Assembly (NCBI RefSeq): GCF_001723605.1
Contig: NZ_CP017111.1
Location: 620,001 to 684,000, forward strand
Direction of reading: 5' to 3'
DNA: 64,000 bases
Origin: Sulfurospirillum halorespirans DSM 13726
GTDB lineage: Bacteria > Campylobacterota > Campylobacteria > Campylobacterales > Sulfurospirillaceae
Below are positions 42,756 through 52,591 of the stretch, in pieces. The stretch's first letter is position 1, and every line of letters begins with the position of its first letter. Below the pieces are notes generated by a model. That model was not told the origin of the DNA, ran no database searches, and saw only the letters and a program-made list of their open reading frames with translations. Made by a program: the position numbers and the translations under genes.

Positions 42756-43105
42756 TGCAATTTTTACTTTTTTTAGCGGTGGTACTTTTGGTTGTTTCTG
42801 TGATCTATGCTAAAAAGAGTACATTCTCTAAACAAGCAAAAATTGGACTTTTTAGTTTCCTTATCATTCTGATTGGGCTTGCGTGGTGGTATGAATCATA
42901 CAATCGCGAGAACAGTGAAGCAAATCGTATGATGATCAGTGCATTTAAACAGGGCAAAACACTCTATTGCGATGGACGTGAAATCTCGTCCGCTACCTTT
43001 GTTTTTGTGAATGGAACGCTCAGTTTTATCGCAAACGATCAAAACCAAAACGATAAAGGCATCGTCATCGATATGGCTACATGTAAATTGGAAAAAGTGA
43101 AGTAA
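42752..43105 (+). CDS. Two-span membrane protein between murC and mutS2
   Basis: 117 residues (ATG 42752 or 42755). Two hydrophobic helices (about 3-20 and 31-47) are followed by a periplasmic or cytoplasmic domain of about 70 residues with two Cys (LYCDGRE and MATCKLE). Unknown function. From memory C. jejuni has a membrane-protein gene at the same place between murC and mutS2, so conservation of position suggests a real role in envelope biology. Confidence 0.75.
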   Translation: MMQFLLFLAVVLLVVSVIYAKKSTFSKQAKIGLFSFLIILIGLAWWYESYNRENSEANRMMISAFKQGKTLYCDGREISSATFVFVNGTLSFIANDQNQNDKGIVIDMATCKLEKVK

Positions 43106-43112
43106 CGCCCTC

Positions 43113-45314
43113 ATGGAAAAGCTTTTTTCGAAACTCGATTTGGTCGATTATGCGGCTGGATTTAAACACTTTTTAGCGCGCGAAAAACCTCTGTTTATGG
43201 AGGGAGACGCGAACCTGCATTATAAAATGATCCATGAACTTCTCACACGCGATCGCTTGAAACCTTTGCCTGAAGTTCCCTCTTTAGATGTGGCACTGAT
43301 GCACCTAAGTAAATTGGGCATCTTGCGCCTCAATGAGATTTTTTCCTTTGTTCAAATCATCAACTATATGCAGTATCTGAAATCAATGCTGAACGATCAA
43401 AGCCTTGGTGAATGGATGGAGCGCATTCTCATCCCTGCTGAAGTCACGCAAATTTGCGGCTATTTCGATGAAAAAGGCGAGCTCAAATCCAGCGTGGATG
43501 AGCAGTTTGCGAGCATCGCTCAAAGTCTTAAAATGGTCAAAGAGGAGATGAACAGCACGCTTCGCCGTCTGATCTCCACCGAAAAAGTTGCACTTTATTT
43601 AGCCGATAAACAGATTCACTACATTAACAACCAAGAAGCGCTTTTGGTGCGTGGTGGGTTTAACCATGTGTTAAAAGGCAATGTCATCGGGCGCAGTAGC
43701 AGTGGTTTTTTCTATGTGGTGCCCGAAGTGCTTGCGAAGTTGGTGAGTCGTGAGAGTGAATTGATCGACCGCAAAGAAGAGCTGGTGTATAAGTATGCCA
43801 AACAGATCTCATCCTCTTTTACCAAACAGCTCAAATTTTTGGCTTTTGTGAACAAAGAGTTTGACCGCTTTGATGCGTACTACGCCAGAGTCGCGTATGC
43901 GCGAGAAAAAGATATGGAGTTTGTGCTTCCCTCCAAAACCAATGTCATTAAATTGGAAAACTTTGCCCATCCTGCTCTTGCTAATCCAAAGCCCATTACG
44001 ATTGATTTTAGCAAACAAGTCTTGATGATCACGGGTGTGAATGCGGGTGGTAAGACGATGTTGCTGAAATCCATTTTGACGGCGGCGATTTTGAGTAAAT
44101 ACCTTCTTCCGATGCGCATTGATGCGAAGCATTCGAGTATTGGTTCTTTCAAAGAGGTATTTGCCATTCTCGATGATCCACAAAATGTCAAAAATGACAT
44201 TTCTACCTTTGCCGGACGAATGAGTGAATTTAGTAAACTGTTTGGTAAAAAAGTAGCACTTATTGGTGTGGATGAGATTGAGCTTGGAACGGACGCCGAT
44301 GAAGCGGCGAATCTCTTTAAAGTGATGATCGAAAAACTGATCGATAAAGAGATGAAAATTGTCATTACAACGCACCATAAACGCTTAGCCTCCTTGCTTG
44401 CAACGCATCCCGAAGTCGAACTTTTAGCGGCGATTTACGATGAAAAGAGTGAACGCCCGACGTATGGCTTTTTAAAAGGGACGATTGGTCGAAGTTACGC
44501 GTTTGAGACGGCACTTCGCTATGGCATTCCGCAGTCTTTGGTCGCCGAAGCGCGCGTTTTGTACGGAGAAGATAAAGAGAAGCTCAATGAGTTGATTCAA
44601 AAAAACATTGACTTAGAGCTTGAGATGCGTAAAACCTCGGAAGAGCTTGATGCAAGGCTCAAAGAGGTGGAAAAACTCAAAGAGTCGTTACGCGATGAAA
44701 AAGAACGCGTGCGAGAAGAGTTTGACCATGCCTATTCTAAGATGTCTAAAGAGTTTAACCAAGCGATTGGCGAAGCGAAAAAGGCGATCAAAAGCTCTGA
44801 TACCAAAGAGTCACATCGTCTGTTAAACAAAGCCAATCAGTTGCACCAAGAGACACGTAAAGTGATTCCCGATCAAAAGGCTGAACCTTTACATGTAAAC
44901 GATAAAATCAAATATGGAAGCTCCAAAGGGGTCATTAAAAGCATCAAAAAAGAGGAAGCGACCATCGAGTGCGACGGCATTACGCTTCGTGTGCCCCTCT
45001 CCAAACTCAAACGCAGTGGCAATCAACCTAAAGTGCACAAATCGGGTGTGGTGATTTCCAAAGAGACACCGAGTGGTTCGATGATTTTGGATCTGCATGG
45101 GCTCAGAGCCGATGAAGCGGTTGAAAAACTCGATAAATTTTTAAGTGACGCGCTGATGAGCGGCTTTGATGAGGTTTTGGTCTATCATGGCATTGGAACG
45201 GGAAAACTTGCGTATGCGGTACGAACGTTTTTAAGCAGCTATCCTTCTTTAGTTTCATACGGCGATGCACCGATCAATATGGGTGGTTATGGTGCCACAT
45301 TGATCAAGCTTTAA
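43113..45314 (+). CDS. mutS2: MutS2-family ATPase/endonuclease with Smr domain
   Basis: 733 residues. MutS core ATPase with Walker A TGVNAGGKTMLLKSIL (about 308-323), FAILDDPQNVKNDISTFAGR, Walker B region VALIGVDEIELGTDADEAAN, a coiled coil (about 490-575) and a C-terminal Smr nuclease domain LDLHGLRADEAVEKLDKFLS ... VYHGIGTGKL. MutS2 acts on recombination intermediates or collided ribosomes and in H. pylori suppresses recombination. CTTTACATGTAAAC at 44887. Confidence 0.95.
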   Translation: MEKLFSKLDLVDYAAGFKHFLAREKPLFMEGDANLHYKMIHELLTRDRLKPLPEVPSLDVALMHLSKLGILRLNEIFSFVQIINYMQYLKSMLNDQSLGEWMERILIPAEVTQICGYFDEKGELKSSVDEQFASIAQSLKMVKEEMNSTLRRLISTEKVALYLADKQIHYINNQEALLVRGGFNHVLKGNVIGRSSSGFFYVVPEVLAKLVSRESELIDRKEELVYKYAKQISSSFTKQLKFLAFVNKEFDRFDAYYARVAYAREKDMEFVLPSKTNVIKLENFAHPALANPKPITIDFSKQVLMITGVNAGGKTMLLKSILTAAILSKYLLPMRIDAKHSSIGSFKEVFAILDDPQNVKNDISTFAGRMSEFSKLFGKKVALIGVDEIELGTDADEAANLFKVMIEKLIDKEMKIVITTHHKRLASLLATHPEVELLAAIYDEKSERPTYGFLKGTIGRSYAFETALRYGIPQSLVAEARVLYGEDKEKLNELIQKNIDLELEMRKTSEELDARLKEVEKLKESLRDEKERVREEFDHAYSKMSKEFNQAIGEAKKAIKSSDTKESHRLLNKANQLHQETRKVIPDQKAEPLHVNDKIKYGSSKGVIKSIKKEEATIECDGITLRVPLSKLKRSGNQPKVHKSGVVISKETPSGSMILDLHGLRADEAVEKLDKFLSDALMSGFDEVLVYHGIGTGKLAYAVRTFLSSYPSLVSYGDAPINMGGYGATLIKL

Positions 45315-45388
45315 AAAAACTTGATGTTAAATAATAAACAAGAAATGAGTATAAACTCTAAAGAATACTCTTTTACAATAGAGGAATC

Positions 45389-46501
45389 ATGCTAAACACA
45401 CACGAACTTTTCTTAAAACTTTTACGCTTTGTCTCCATTACCCCAGATGACGGAGGTGCCTTTGCATTCATCAAAGCGTATCTCAATGATTTTGAGATCA
45501 TCGAAGTCAATGTTGAAAATACCAAAAATCTCTTTTTATACAAACGTTTTGGCGAAGGCCCACACCTCTGTTTTGCAGGGCATATTGATGTGGTTCCTCC
45601 AGGTACTGGTTGGGAAAGTGAGCCGTTTGAGCCTATCGTTAAAGAGGGTGTTGTCTATGCCAGAGGTGCCCAAGATATGAAAAGCGGTGTCTGTGCCTTT
45701 GTGCAAGCGATGCGTGAGACGACACACTTTAATGGAACACTCTCCGCCATCTTGACCAGCGATGAAGAGGGCGATGCCAAGCATGGCACGATTGAAGTGA
45801 TTAAAGAGTTAGAGCGCCGCTCTTTTTTACCCGATTATGTCATTGTGGCAGAGCCAACTTCTGAGAAGGTTTTTGGCGATGCCATTAAAGTAGGGCGCCG
45901 TGGCTCCATCAACGGTGTGATCGAGATTATCGGTAAGCAAGGGCATGCGGCGTATCCTGAAAAAACGATCAATCCTGTGCATCAAATAGCGCCTCTGCTT
46001 TCCAAACTTGCGGGACATTATTTGGATGAGGGTGATGAATTTTTTACCCCTTCGCAGATCATCATCACCGACATTCGTGGTGGCATGGAAGTGACCAATG
46101 TTACTCCTGGTAATCTTAGAATCATGTTTAATGTACGCAACTCAACCAAAACCGATAAAGCAAAAATTAGAACGTATATGGAAGAGGTGCTTCAAGGATT
46201 GGAATTTACCCTCTGTTTGAGTGAAAGTGCGCACCCGTTTGTGACCTCCAAAGACTCACTCATTGTCAAAAAACTCAGTAATGCCCTTTTACATGTAAAA
46301 GGGTTAATGCCTAAACTTTCCACCGCAGGAGGAACAAGCGATGCACGATTTTTTGGAAGTTTTGGCATTGCAACCGTTGAGTTTGGTGTCGTAAACGATA
46401 CCATTCACGCGCCCAATGAGTGTTGCCCTTTGAGCGAAGTTGAATCGTTAGTCCACATTTTTAAAACTGTCATTGAAAATTTCAAAAAGGAAGATGTATG
46501 A
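45389..46501 (+). CDS. dapE: Succinyl-diaminopimelate desuccinylase
   Basis: 370 residues, M20 metallopeptidase fold. Metal ligands in [12 protein letters not shown] and [19 protein letters not shown], and NAEC-like [12 protein letters not shown] region near the end (His in TIHAPNE). Releases succinate from N-succinyl-LL-DAP in lysine and peptidoglycan synthesis, working after the DapC-like enzyme. Contains a 20-bp perfect palindrome of the TTACATGTAA family (46284-46303). Overlaps ridA by 4 bases. Confidence 0.94.
   Translation: MLNTHELFLKLLRFVSITPDDGGAFAFIKAYLNDFEIIEVNVENTKNLFLYKRFGEGPHLCFAGHIDVVPPGTGWESEPFEPIVKEGVVYARGAQDMKSGVCAFVQAMRETTHFNGTLSAILTSDEEGDAKHGTIEVIKELERRSFLPDYVIVAEPTSEKVFGDAIKVGRRGSINGVIEIIGKQGHAAYPEKTINPVHQIAPLLSKLAGHYLDEGDEFFTPSQIIITDIRGGMEVTNVTPGNLRIMFNVRNSTKTDKAKIRTYMEEVLQGLEFTLCLSESAHPFVTSKDSLIVKKLSNALLHVKGLMPKLSTAGGTSDARFFGSFGIATVEFGVVNDTIHAPNECCPLSEVESLVHIFKTVIENFKKEDV
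46284..46303. repeat. CCCTTTTACATGTAAAAGGG palindrome inside dapE
   Basis: Perfect 20-bp palindrome in coding sequence, read Leu-Leu-His-Val-Lys-Gly. The second longest member of the family in the window. Confidence 0.92.
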
Positions 46502-46869
46502 AAATAGTCTCGACGACCAATGCACCGCAAGCCATTGGTCCGTATTCGCAAGCGATTGTGGTGAACGATATGGTGTTTACCTCTGGGCAAATTGCTCTTA
46601 AGCCCGATGGTACTTTTTTAGAAGGCGACGTGGAAGCACAAGCCACCCAAGTGCTAGAAAACCTCAAAGCCGTGCTTAAAGAAGCAGGAAGTGGTCTGAA
46701 AAAAGTGGTTAAAACGACCATTTTTTTAGCCAATATGGACGACTTTGCAAAGGTTAATGAAGTGTATGGCGCGTTTTTTAAAGAGCACAAACCGGCACGC
46801 AGCACCGTTGGTGTGAAGACATTGCCTAAAAATGCGTTGGTTGAGATCGAAGCAATTGCAGTAAAGTAA
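46498..46869 (+). CDS. ridA: RidA-family enamine/imine deaminase
   Basis: 123 residues: [60 protein letters not shown] and [20 protein letters not shown] form the complete RidA pattern, including the conserved Arg and Glu at the trimer-interface active site. It hydrolyses reactive 2-aminoacrylate released by PLP enzymes. Start overlaps the dapE stop (ATGA). Confidence 0.95.
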   Translation: MKIVSTTNAPQAIGPYSQAIVVNDMVFTSGQIALKPDGTFLEGDVEAQATQVLENLKAVLKEAGSGLKKVVKTTIFLANMDDFAKVNEVYGAFFKEHKPARSTVGVKTLPKNALVEIEAIAVK

Positions 46870-46898
46870 CAATTTATTTTAAAAAACTTTAAAGTTTT

Positions 46899-46904
46899 TA
46901 TAAT
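46899..46904 (+). promoter_or_regulatory. -10 element (TATAAT) of mqo
   Basis: TATAAT in an A+T-rich stretch 43 bases before the mqo start. No clear -35 is visible. Confidence 0.5.
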
Positions 46905-46947
46905 AGAATGTCGCACCCTAAAATCTTAGAGTAGGAAGTTATTTAGC

Positions 46948-48288
46948 ATGACAAAAAATCACTATGAAGTCTTGGTCGTCGGTGGCGGAATCTCAGGTGC
47001 AGCTCTTTTTTATGAGCTTGCAAAATATACAGACGTTAAGCGCATCGCGCTTGTCGAAAAATATGATCGTTTAGCAAAATTAAATTCTGCTGGAACGTCC
47101 AATTCTCAAACCATTCATTGTGGTGACATAGAGACCAACTATACTCTGGAAAAAGCGAAAAAAGTCAAAGAGACGGCTAGCATGATCTCAAAGTATTGTG
47201 TTGCTCATGGGCATGAGGGCAAGTTTTTATTTGCGCATCAAAAAATGGCGATCGGTGTGGGTGATACTGAGGTTGCGTACATGCAAAAGCGCTATGAAGA
47301 GTTCAAAGAGCTTTATCCCTACCTTGAAGTCTTTGATAAAGAGAAACTTGCACAAATTGAGCCAAAGCTCATTTACGATGCTGAGGGCAAAGAGCGCCCT
47401 GATAACGTTATTGGTGTGGGCGTTGAAGGTGGAGAATTTAGTACCGTTGATTTTGGGCAAATGAGCGAAAGTTTGGTCAATGAAGCGCAAAAGATTGAAG
47501 GCAAGGTTGCCGATGTCTTTTTGAATGCTCAAGTCACCAACATTACTAAGTTAGGCGATATGCACGTGGTGATGACCAAAGATCATACCTTTACGGCTGA
47601 TTTTGTCGTTGTCGATGCGGGAGCACATTCGCTCTATCTTGCGCATGAAATGGGATACGGGCTTGATTTTGCCTGTTTACCAGTGGGTGGCAGTTTTTAC
47701 ATGACCAAGAAAAAAATGCTCAATGGTAAAGTCTATATGGTGCAACACCCAAAACTTCCTTTTGCGGCACTGCATGGCGATCCAGATATCTTAGCCGATG
47801 GTTGTACCCGCTTTGGTCCAACAGCGCTTGTGATGCCAAAATTAGAGCGTTACACGGGTGGAACGTACCTTGATTTTTGGCAAACATTGCAATTTGATGG
47901 CAAAGTTGCGAAGGTCTTTTATGATTTGATGAAAGACAGCGATATTCGTAACTACATTTTACGAAACGTTCTTTTTGAACTTCCAAAATTTGGTAAAGAG
48001 CTTTTCATCAAAGATGCACGCAAAATCGTTCCTTCTTTGCAACTAGACGACCTTGAATACGCGCATCACTTTGGTGGTGTCAGACCTCAGGTGATTAGCA
48101 AAACAGAGAAAAAATTGATGCTAGGCGAAGCGAGTATCAACCCAGGTACAGGCATTATCTTTAACATGACACCAAGCCCAGGGGCAACCAGTTGTCTTGG
48201 TAATGCACGTCGCGATGTTAAAATCGTGTGCGAATACCTTGGCAAGACATTTGATGAAGCACGCTTCAAACACGAACTCGTTGACTAA
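46948..48288 (+). CDS. mqo: Malate:quinone oxidoreductase (epsilon type)
   Basis: 446 residues. FAD-binding N-terminus VLVVGGGISGAALFYELAKY, then SNSQTIHCGDIETNYTLEKA, MAIGVGDTEVAYMQKRYEEF, LPFAALHGDPDI, TRFGPTALVMPKLER and ITFNMTPSPGATSCL-like FNMTPSPGATSCLGNA. This closely follows the H. pylori/Campylobacter Mqo pattern I remember. It oxidises malate to oxaloacetate and passes electrons to quinone at the membrane. A GGGGCTTT/AAAGCCCC hairpin follows. Confidence 0.93.
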   Translation: MTKNHYEVLVVGGGISGAALFYELAKYTDVKRIALVEKYDRLAKLNSAGTSNSQTIHCGDIETNYTLEKAKKVKETASMISKYCVAHGHEGKFLFAHQKMAIGVGDTEVAYMQKRYEEFKELYPYLEVFDKEKLAQIEPKLIYDAEGKERPDNVIGVGVEGGEFSTVDFGQMSESLVNEAQKIEGKVADVFLNAQVTNITKLGDMHVVMTKDHTFTADFVVVDAGAHSLYLAHEMGYGLDFACLPVGGSFYMTKKKMLNGKVYMVQHPKLPFAALHGDPDILADGCTRFGPTALVMPKLERYTGGTYLDFWQTLQFDGKVAKVFYDLMKDSDIRNYILRNVLFELPKFGKELFIKDARKIVPSLQLDDLEYAHHFGGVRPQVISKTEKKLMLGEASINPGTGIIFNMTPSPGATSCLGNARRDVKIVCEYLGKTFDEARFKHELVD

Positions 48289-48298
48289 AAAATCTCAT

Positions 48299-48319
48299 GG
48301 GGCTTTTGATTAAAGCCCC
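48299..48319 (+). terminator. Hairpin after mqo
   Basis: GGGGCTTT-TGATT-AAAGCCCC, an 8-bp stem without a good T-run. It ends 15 bases before the methyltransferase start. Confidence 0.5.
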
Positions 48320-48334
48320 AACCAAAGCTTGCCC

Positions 48335-49024
48335 ATGATAAATCCTCTTGATCTTTATGCCAAAATCGAATCGCTCATCGGTTTTGATGCCCAGTATGAA
48401 ACACTCTACCAAACCTATTTGGGCTTGCTAAAACCTTTACATGTAAAGCGTATTTTGGATGTGGGATGTGGCAATGGAAAATTTCTTGTGCATCTTAAAA
48501 ATGAGCAACTCAGTGCCTGTGGTATTGATCGAAGTGCCGCAATGATCGAGCGTGCGCGTGCTTTAGGCGTGGAGGCAAGTACCCAAGAGCTCGAAGCATT
48601 TGAAGAGGCTTCGTTTGAGTGCGTTGTCGCCATTGCCGATGTGCTCAACTACATCGCACCAGCGCAGATAGACTCTTTTTTAGAAGCCGTTGTACGCGTG
48701 CTTCCCAAAGAGGGTTATTTTATATGTGATGTCAATACCTTGTATGGTTTTGAAGGGGTCGCCGAAGGGGTGATGTGCCACGATACAGAAGATCAATTTT
48801 TATGTGTTGATGCGACATTTGAGCATAATGAGCTTTTAACGAAGATTGTTTTATTTGAAAAAGAAGGCGATCTTTACCACAAAAATGAAGGTTCCATCAC
48901 ACAATACTTTCACCCGCTCTCTTTTTTCAAAAAACTGGGAGCATTCAAACTCTGTTCTACCAAACCCGTCACACTCTTTGGTGACGAGCCTGATAAAACA
49001 ATTTTAATTTTGCAAAAACGTTAA
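48335..49024 (+). CDS. SAM-dependent class I methyltransferase
   Basis: 229 residues from ATG 48335 (a TTG at 48329 is also in frame). Motif I VKRILDVGCGNGKFLVHLK, motif II-like SACGIDRSAAMIERARALG, and FECVVAIADVLNYIAPAQID. It is a general small-molecule methyltransferase fold with no clue to substrate. CTTTACATGTAAAG (48435-48448) lies just before motif I. It converges with, and overlaps by 4 bases, the minus-strand gene at 49021. Confidence 0.85.
   Translation: MINPLDLYAKIESLIGFDAQYETLYQTYLGLLKPLHVKRILDVGCGNGKFLVHLKNEQLSACGIDRSAAMIERARALGVEASTQELEAFEEASFECVVAIADVLNYIAPAQIDSFLEAVVRVLPKEGYFICDVNTLYGFEGVAEGVMCHDTEDQFLCVDATFEHNELLTKIVLFEKEGDLYHKNEGSITQYFHPLSFFKKLGAFKLCSTKPVTLFGDEPDKTILILQKR
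48435..48448. repeat. CTTTACATGTAAAG palindrome inside the methyltransferase gene
   Basis: Perfect 14-bp family member, read Pro-Leu-His-Val-Lys. Confidence 0.9.
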
Positions 49025-49503
49025 GCGAGGTCTTGCAAAAAAGTATTGAGCATGGTATTTTCTTGCTCAAGTTTATCTTCGGCTTGCATCTTCTCTTGAA
49101 GTTGCTTACGGTAAGCATCGAGCATCGTGTCTAACATGGAGATTGCATTTTCTCGATCTTCACCGCTTAAGGGTGGTTCACTATCTGCACTCAGCCCCAA
49201 TTTATCTTCAAGCTCCGCTTTTTTCTCTTCCATCAGTTGCTCAATTTTTTCTTGATTGTACTCTTGATAAAATTGAAGTGAACCTTTGGACGTCAGTGCT
49301 TCTTTAAATGCTTCAACCGCCGCATTTGATTCAGCTGAAGCAGCTGAGATTGTGGATTCATCACTCGAACTGGTGCTTCCATCCAATTGACTTGCAAGGA
49401 TACTGGCAAATGAGTCTTCACTAAGCGAATCCTTTGTGGTTACTTTTGTGAGTGTACTCAAAAACGATTGATTGACACTGTTTTTACTTTCCTCAATGGT
49501 CAT
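49021..49503 (-). CDS. Acidic coiled-coil protein of unknown function
   Basis: 160 residues from ATG 49503 (AAGGAGTTTTTA just upstream; a longer in-frame start at 49542 has no site). The first 60 residues are rich in Ser and Thr (SSSDESTISAASAESNAA) and probably disordered. The rest is helical and charged (QFYQEYNQEKIEQLMEEKKA and DTMLDAYRKQLQEKMQAEDK), with no Cys. There is no signal peptide or membrane segment. Size and composition recall flagellar or secretion accessory proteins, but I cannot support that. Confidence 0.7.
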   Translation of the reverse strand: MTIEESKNSVNQSFLSTLTKVTTKDSLSEDSFASILASQLDGSTSSSDESTISAASAESNAAVEAFKEALTSKGSLQFYQEYNQEKIEQLMEEKKAELEDKLGLSADSEPPLSGEDRENAISMLDTMLDAYRKQLQEKMQAEDKLEQENTMLNTFLQDLA

Positions 49504-49584
49504 TAAAAACTCCTTATAACATTTAGTATTTATAACAAGCAAAAAGGGTTCCTATGTTAAAATATAAATCAAAAAAGGAGTTCT

Positions 49585-50034
49585 ATGTTTGTGGTTGAAG
49601 AGGCAAAAAGTTCTGATATAGAGCATTTAATTGATTTATTAACCCTGCTTTTTTCGCAAGAGGCTGAATTTACGCCGCACCCTGAGCTTCAACGCTCAGG
49701 TCTTAGGATGATCTTGGAAGATGCCACCATAGGCACCATTTTTGTTCTTAAAGAAGATGGTGTGATTCTTGGGATGGTGAGTCTTTTATGGACGATTAGC
49801 ACGGCACTTGGCGGTAAAGTTGCCTTCTTGGAAGATATGATTATCGCGCCTAAATATCGAGGAAAAGGGTGTGGAACACTGTTGGTGGAGGCTGCAATTG
49901 AGTATGCTAAAAAGCTTACATGTAAACGTATCACGCTTTTAACCGACACGCATAATCATGCGGCACAGCACTTTTACAAACGATTGGGTTTTGATGATTC
50001 ACAGATGCAACCAATGCGATTGATCTTAGCGTGA
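49585..50034 (+). CDS. GNAT-family N-acetyltransferase
   Basis: 149 residues. FVVEEAKSSDIEHLIDLLTL at the start, LGMVSLLWTISTALGGKVAF, then motif A FLEDMIIAPKYRGKGCGTLL (the R-G-K-G-C-G acetyl-CoA loop) and the end of the fold TDTHNHAAQHFYKRLGFDDS. Acceptor substrate unknown. CTTACATGTAAAC at 49915 lies inside. ATG follows AAAGGAG. Confidence 0.9.
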   Translation: MFVVEEAKSSDIEHLIDLLTLLFSQEAEFTPHPELQRSGLRMILEDATIGTIFVLKEDGVILGMVSLLWTISTALGGKVAFLEDMIIAPKYRGKGCGTLLVEAAIEYAKKLTCKRITLLTDTHNHAAQHFYKRLGFDDSQMQPMRLILA

Positions 50035-50097
50035 CATTTTGCAAAAAACGGACAAAAAATAGTACTATACAGCTATACAAAGTAAAAGGATCTATGC

Positions 50098-51249
50098 TTG
50101 AGACGTTTTTTTGGTTTTTTAAGCCTCATGATGACACTACTAAATGCGACACCACCCACGGATTCTTATCTCTTATACCAAGAGGTTGTCCAAAAAATTA
50201 AAGAAGAGTCGGTTCAACCTTTTGATGAAAAACGGTTGATGGAAGGTTGTTTAGAAGGAATGGTGACCAGTGTTGACATCAATGGACGCTATCTCAACGA
50301 AGAAGAGTATGAGACGCTTTATCTCAGCTCAAAGCCCGTTGCTGGTGTCGGGTTGTATCTGATTCAAAAGCGCAACCATATTTATGTCAAATCGGTCGTC
50401 GACCACTCTCCTGCACAAAAAGCCAATCTTCAAAAAGGCGATGAAATTGTTCAAATTGATGGTGTGTTAGTACGTAACCTCGGTTTGGATGAGGTCATTT
50501 CAGCCCTTCGCGGATCTCCCAATACCAAAATAAAATTACTAACGCTCAAACTTAACAGTTCAAAACCGATTGAGCTGCAACTCACGCGTAAGGCAGTTAC
50601 GATCGATCTTATGAGCTCTTTGATGTTTGAAAATGATATTGCCTATGTCAAAATTAGCTCTTTTGCCCAAGATACACTTCCCTCGTTTTTGGAGGATATG
50701 AGCTATCTTTACGAAGCACAAAAACACAAAATTAATGGAATGATTTTGGATCTTCGCGATAATCCAGGAGGCATTTTCAGCAGTGGCATTGCTGTGACCT
50801 CTCTTTTTTTAGAAAAAGACAAACTTGTTTTAACGGTCAAAAGTCGCCACAAAGAGGAGAAAAAGCAGTATAAAAACACGCCGCAAGATTTTGAAGGGGT
50901 TGAGTATGCTGACAAAATCGAAGAGCTCTCTTTTTTAAAAACAGTTCCCTTAGTCATTTTAACCAATAATGACTCAGCAGGGAGTTCGGAGATTGTCTCC
51001 TCGGTGCTTCAAGAGTACAATCGTGCCACGATCATTGGAACGCCAACGTTTGGTAAAGATACGTTTGCAACGCTTTTCCCCCTCAGTACTAACACGACAG
51101 CCGTAAAGTTTGCGACAGCACGTTGGTGTACGCCTAAAGGAAAAAGTGTGTGGCCTAGTGGTGTTATCCCCAACATTGAGATCAATCAAGGAAGCGAAGA
51201 GGAAGATATTCCCCTTCAAGAAGCATTACGTTTTTTACAGAAAAAGTAG
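50098..51249 (+). CDS. S41-family C-terminal processing protease
   Basis: 383 residues from TTG 50098, which gives a signal peptide (FFGFLSLMMTLLNA); an ATG at 50094 is in another frame. A PDZ domain (about 80-160, VVDHSPAQKANLQKGDEIVQ) precedes the S41 protease core: LRDNPGGIFSSGI, NNDSAGSSEIVSSVLQEY with the nucleophilic Ser, and GTPTFGKDTFATLFPL with the general-base Lys. Periplasmic enzyme that trims or degrades proteins from the C-terminus. The family also contains the CtpA/Prc proteases; the specific substrate is unknown. Confidence 0.92.
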   Translation: MRRFFGFLSLMMTLLNATPPTDSYLLYQEVVQKIKEESVQPFDEKRLMEGCLEGMVTSVDINGRYLNEEEYETLYLSSKPVAGVGLYLIQKRNHIYVKSVVDHSPAQKANLQKGDEIVQIDGVLVRNLGLDEVISALRGSPNTKIKLLTLKLNSSKPIELQLTRKAVTIDLMSSLMFENDIAYVKISSFAQDTLPSFLEDMSYLYEAQKHKINGMILDLRDNPGGIFSSGIAVTSLFLEKDKLVLTVKSRHKEEKKQYKNTPQDFEGVEYADKIEELSFLKTVPLVILTNNDSAGSSEIVSSVLQEYNRATIIGTPTFGKDTFATLFPLSTNTTAVKFATARWCTPKGKSVWPSGVIPNIEINQGSEEEDIPLQEALRFLQKK

Positions 51250-52302
51250 TTACTTGGTAATAAACATGTAAAAAGGTTTTTCATCCAGTTGCATGTCGAT
51301 CCAAACGCCATTGGAACCTAACGTATCGCTCAGGGCAACTTGCACGGAGAGGTAGGTTTTAGGAAGTTCAAAAAGAACTTTAAGATTTTTACCCGAGAAC
51401 GTTACCTTCGCCGATCCTGTGATGATATTGCAAAATTCAGCAACACCATCGACAATTGACGCTGTATCATCGGCTTCAAGACTCTCTCCCAACATGGCTT
51501 CTAGTGCAACAAGTGCCAGTTCTCGTGGAAAAACAAGGAAGAAAATACCACTAATATCGCCTTTAAATTTCATCGCAGCGATGATCACATGCGGAGGGAT
51601 TTTTTCATTAAACGGTCTGATTTCATGCTTGATTTTTTGTGCTTCAAGCCCTGTAATCGTCACAAGCGAATTAACGGCGGTGTCAATAAACACAGGAAGA
51701 TTCATCACCAGTTGTTTAGAAAGTCCTAAACCTTGTGAGGCGTGTGTTTTAGTGCTGCTTTGGTTAATGGCCGTGTGCGTGATGGTCATATCGTATTTTT
51801 TAGCAGAAGCTTTGATCTTAAAATCTTCTGCATTGCGTGCATGAACGATGGAATAGCCCATTTTCCCCAGTTCCATTGCAATTTTGTCGGCATTCTCTTT
51901 ATCTTCATCGTAGATGAGTACGTCTAGCTCTTTTTTGAAGGCTTTTGGGTTAAAAAAGAGAATCGCTGTATTAATGTTTTGAAAGAGTTTCACCGAGGTA
52001 TTGGCACTAAATTTTTTAAGATAGGCAAACGTATCGCGTTTATAATCACCAATAGCGACGGGAATATCAATCATATGGCTTAGTTTTTCAAGCTGTTTGA
52101 CTAAATTTGCAAGGTTGGGATCTTCTTTGGCTAAAGGAGAATAGGGGGTATCTTTTAAAGAGACAAGCACGCCTTTAATCCCTTTGTCTTTGAGCGTTGC
52201 GTGTTGTCCTATAATTGTATTGTATAAGACACTGTTACGATTCTCAAGAACCGCTTCGTTATAATTAAAAATTAAAATAGAGTGTTGAATGCTGTTTGTC
52301 AT
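51250..52302 (-). CDS. CheX-like chemotaxis phosphatase domain protein with degenerate receiver
   Basis: 350 residues. The first 125 residues have no known domain for me. Residues about 126-180 (LDVLIYDEDKENADKIAMEL, KKYDMTITHTAIN) look like a receiver domain that lost its phospho-acceptor. The C-terminal 150 residues resemble CheX/CheC: VFIDTAVNSLVTITGLEAQK and SIVDGVAEFCNIITGSAKVT carry the spaced Glu and Asn positions of such phosphatases. It may dephosphorylate CheY or another receiver. It ends convergent with the S41 protease gene, directly at its stop. Confidence 0.72.
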   Translation of the reverse strand: MTNSIQHSILIFNYNEAVLENRNSVLYNTIIGQHATLKDKGIKGVLVSLKDTPYSPLAKEDPNLANLVKQLEKLSHMIDIPVAIGDYKRDTFAYLKKFSANTSVKLFQNINTAILFFNPKAFKKELDVLIYDEDKENADKIAMELGKMGYSIVHARNAEDFKIKASAKKYDMTITHTAINQSSTKTHASQGLGLSKQLVMNLPVFIDTAVNSLVTITGLEAQKIKHEIRPFNEKIPPHVIIAAMKFKGDISGIFFLVFPRELALVALEAMLGESLEADDTASIVDGVAEFCNIITGSAKVTFSGKNLKVLFELPKTYLSVQVALSDTLGSNGVWIDMQLDEKPFYMFITK

Positions 52303-52591
52303 GGTGTTATGTTAACCGTATGTGTTGATTAGGATAATAAGTAGTGATAATACCACACAAAGCTTTTAATTTTATTGAATTAATCTAATGCGATAGTATT
52401 TATCGACCGATGCAAAAAAGCACCTTTCTTAAAATAGAATAAAGCCGATCCACAGACGTTTATAGGATGATGCAATGTGACAAAATGTGTAAAACTTCAG
52501 CATCTTTTTAAAGCTTACATGTAAGGCTTATGATATAATTTTGTAACACTAAAGTGATATAATAGAACTCATTATAAAAAAGGAAACAGAG
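52303..52591. other. Intergenic region upstream of pyk
   Basis: 289 bases without a gene. It holds a TTACATGTAA site flanked by AAGC and GGCTT (52511-52529) and two TATAAT-like -10 elements (52535-52540 region and 52558-52563) for pyk. The first 140 bases show nothing else recognisable beyond the divergent start of the CheX-like gene. Confidence 0.6.
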
